DNA from: Acidimicrobiia bacterium
GTDB taxonomy: Bacteria; Actinomycetota; Acidimicrobiia; Spongiisociales; SHLN01
NCBI GenBank assembly: GCA_013043085.1
Contig: JABDOU010000041.1
Coordinates: 1-7,708, forward strand
Length of the DNA stretch: 7,708 nucleotides
Reading direction: 5' to 3'
Under the pieces are notes generated by a model. It had not been told where the DNA came from, made no database searches, and was given only the letters and a program-made list of their open reading frames with translations. A program made the translations under genes and the position numbers. Below, one piece after another: positions 6,560 to 7,708 of the stretch (position 1 is its first letter; each line of letters opens with the position of its first letter).

Positions 6560-7101
6560 TCGATCCTCATTTCCGTTATTGATCGCAGGTCGACGAGCGA
6601 GTCGACGTTGATGAAGCCAGGGAGAGGGGTGAGGAGCGTGTAGGGATATCCAACCGTGATGCGCGCCTTGTCCCCTGGCTCAGCGTTACGCAAATCGCCG
6701 GCAGGCGCCGAAACGGAAGCCTTGACGCACGGGTTGCCGCCCGGTTCGACACACTCGATCGTCACCGTCAGCAGGGCCGGGTTCAGCTGGCCGCTCGCCG
6801 AGTCACGGATACGTTGTTCCACGGCGACCGGATCCGAGACGAGAGTCGCCATACGAGCGCCTTCCCGGCCTGCATTCGAGATCTGGGTGTTGGCGCTGAT
6901 GGCGAGACCAAAGTCGACGATGCCGAATACGACAACCAGGAAGACGACAAACACGAGCGCAAACTCGAGCATGGCGGCCCCCTCGTCTTCGTATGTCCGA
7001 GTTGGCACGGCGTTCCGGTGGTCGGTCCGTGCCGGGGCTGAGAGAGATGTTCTGGGCGACGTCGAGCGGCGTGGAACTCCCGGCAGAGATATCGATGGCA
7101 T
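6556..7101 (-). CDS. TadE-like pseudopilin
   Basis: The protein is 181 residues. Its key feature is a type IV prepilin-like site, EDEG|AAMLEFALV, with cleavage expected after Gly41 and Glu46 at position +5 of the mature form, followed by a hydrophobic helix at about 47-70. This is the TadE/TadF pattern processed by the Tad prepilin peptidase. The segment NTQISNAGREGARMA (71-85) is also characteristic of TadE-like proteins. The remainder (about 110-181) would lie outside the membrane and has two cysteines, Cys117 and Cys125. The ATG at 7101 gives a long 41-residue, Arg-rich leader. An in-frame GTG at 7008 would leave a more usual 10-residue leader (MPTRTYEDEG), but neither start has a clear ribosome binding site. 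The gene overlaps the downstream TadG-like gene by 4 nt. A minor pilin or pilus-assembly role follows from the family. Confidence 0.85.
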   Translation of the reverse strand: MPSISLPGVPRRSTSPRTSLSAPARTDHRNAVPTRTYEDEGAAMLEFALVFVVFLVVVFGIVDFGLAISANTQISNAGREGARMATLVSDPVAVEQRIRDSASGQLNPALLTVTIECVEPGGNPCVKASVSAPAGDLRNAEPGDKARITVGYPYTLLTPLPGFINVDSLVDLRSITEMRIE

Positions 7102-7110
7102 TTCGAGGGA

Positions 7111-7116
7111 ACTATC
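7111..7116 (-). promoter_or_regulatory. Weak candidate -10 box for the tadE-tadG pair
   Basis: On the minus strand GATAGT lies 9 nt before the ATG at 7101. It matches the A2, T3, A4 and T6 positions of a -10 box but has no recognisable -35. If used, the transcript would carry a leader of only 1-3 nt, which would support the ATG at 7101 as the start despite the missing ribosome binding site. Confidence 0.25.
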
Positions 7117-7150
7117 GGAAGAACGGCTCCATCACTTGAGAACCCGGGGT

Positions 7151-7217
7151 AGTCATTTCGCGCCGTTGCATGGGCACTAGTCATGATCGTGGATCCGAGT
7201 CATTAAAGAAGAGTCAA
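7151..7217 (+). repeat. Three AGTCAT copies plus one AGTCAA upstream of the tadE-like gene
   Basis: In the 112-nt spacer between the methyltransferase-like gene and the TadE-like gene, AGTCAT occurs at 7151-7156, 7179-7184 and 7198-7203, and a near copy AGTCAA at 7212-7217 overlaps the methyltransferase stop. A second short direct repeat, AAAGAAG, occurs at 7205-7211 and 7216-7222. Spacings (28, 19 and 14 nt) are irregular, so this may be chance; otherwise it could be a cluster of regulator half-sites. I see no gene in this spacer. Confidence 0.25.
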
Positions 7218-7672
7218 AGAAGAAAAGGAATGATGCGCCATCGCACCCGCTGTGTGTATCCGACGTAGTCGGGGTAGGCAGCTTGCAGCGCCCTTTCTTC
7301 TCTCCCGGTCTTCAACCAGAAGAAGGCGACAAGCACGAGCGTGAGCCCGAGGGCCAACCAGCTACCGGCACGTAAGGAGAACCCTGTAAACGACACAATC
7401 ACACCCGTGTAGATCGGGTGTCTCACGACGCCGTAGGGTCCTCGGTCAACGAGGCGACCATGCTCGAGTGGTTCGGGAAAGGGCGACAGGGATCGTCCGA
7501 GCGCTACGAACGACAGGCCGATAATGGCGATGCCGGCCGCAAATACGACGCTGCCCAGGATGGGGACCCGGTCAAATGGCAACATTCCGCTCCAACCGGT
7601 CGCCAGGATTGCGGCAAACAGGCCGAGCTGGACCAACACCCAGAGACCACCTCGTCCGATGAACCCGCTCAC
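7214..7672 (-). CDS. ICMT/PEMT-family integral membrane methyltransferase-like protein
   Basis: This is a 152-residue membrane protein. Hydrophobic segments lie at about 10-27, 36-58, 88-100 and 104-120. The family signature is present: RGPYGVVRHPIYTG (77-90) with Arg84, His85, Pro86 and Tyr88, then EER (125-127) and YPDYVGYTQRVR (133-144). In isoprenylcysteine carboxyl methyltransferases and phospholipid N-methyltransferases these C-terminal motifs bind S-adenosylmethionine. Bacterial homologues of this size are common and mostly of unknown substrate; lipid or small-molecule methylation is possible. The GTG at 7672 is the first start after an in-frame TAG (7685-7687), with no clear ribosome binding site. 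It is on the same strand as tadE-tadG but separated from them by 112 nt, so co-transcription is possible, not shown. Confidence 0.8.
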   Translation of the reverse strand: MSGFIGRGGLWVLVQLGLFAAILATGWSGMLPFDRVPILGSVVFAAGIAIIGLSFVALGRSLSPFPEPLEHGRLVDRGPYGVVRHPIYTGVIVSFTGFSLRAGSWLALGLTLVLVAFFWLKTGREERALQAAYPDYVGYTQRVRWRIIPFLL

Positions 7673-7684
7673 CAGGCGATCGGA

Positions 7685-7708
7685 CTAGCCGAGTGCCTGG
7701 TCGAGATC
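7685..7708 (-). CDS. Possible C-terminal end of a further minus-strand gene (right edge)
   Basis: From the window edge the minus strand reads D-L-D-Q-A-L-G then TAG, in the same frame as the methyltransferase-like gene and 12 nt before it. This would fit the tail of an upstream gene in the same operon. Seven codons cannot prove coding. A rival reading ends in a TGA overlapping the GTG start as GTGA, so which frame is real cannot be decided here. Confidence 0.3.
   Translation of the reverse strand, partial: DLDQALG

Noticed and set aside
6656..7180. 174-codon plus-strand open frame opposite the TadE-like gene
   Set aside because: The minus-strand frame carries the prepilin site and TadE pattern; this one has no recognisable features.
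7205..7222. AAAGAAG direct repeats as an intrinsic terminator of the methyltransferase-like gene
   Set aside because: There is no hairpin next to the pyrimidine-rich minus-strand tract.
1..7708. A previously undescribed defence, mobile or CRISPR-type system
   Set aside because: All substantial frames are explained by known families; no repeat array, integrase, transposase, nuclease or toxin-antitoxin signature was found.

Overview
The window looks like chromosomal DNA from an actinobacterium, possibly of the Acidimicrobiia type. This is inferred from high-GC codon use, frequent GTG/TTG starts, TANNNT -10 boxes sitting 6-7 nt before start codons (leaderless transcription), a PurF of the propeptide plus Fe-S cluster class, and Tad-type pilin-like proteins. 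No RNA gene, CRISPR array, insertion sequence or phage gene was found. Most of the window is ordinary housekeeping sequence; the points of interest are in details of individual genes and in the spacers.

Layout. (1) Positions 1-264, minus strand: the start of a secreted protein with a signal peptide and the beginning of an SdrD_B-like repeat. It runs off the left edge. (2) Positions 265-462: a divergent regulatory spacer with a 14-nt perfect palindrome. (3) Positions 463-2888, plus strand: purF and purM, joined by an ATGA overlap, for two steps of de novo purine synthesis (PRPP to phosphoribosylamine, and FGAM to AIR). (4) Positions 2881-4386, minus strand: an apolipoprotein N-acyltransferase (Lnt) homologue converging on purM with an 8-nt overlap. 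Its expected catalytic cysteine is a serine. (5) Positions 4387-4419: a 33-nt divergent promoter region that seems to fire two leaderless transcripts, one for lnt and one for the gene to its right. (6) Positions 4420-5211, plus strand: an inositol-monophosphatase family enzyme. (7) Positions 5222-7101, minus strand: a TadE-like pseudopilin and a TadG-like von Willebrand factor A protein, overlapping by GTGA. (8) Positions 7214-7672, minus strand: a small membrane methyltransferase-like protein of the ICMT/PEMT type. A few codons at the right edge may be the end of a further minus-strand gene.

How the parts fit. purF and purM form a translationally coupled purine unit. The tadE/tadG pair probably makes envelope or pilus-associated proteins, but no Flp pilin, TadA ATPase, TadB/C platform or prepilin peptidase is present here, so the rest of the machine must be elsewhere or absent. 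Three of the minus-strand products (the left-edge protein, Lnt and TadG) act at or outside the membrane, but I see no evidence that they form one pathway. The most worthwhile items to check are the Ser-for-Cys Lnt, the compact double leaderless promoter, and the calcium-loop-rich TadG.
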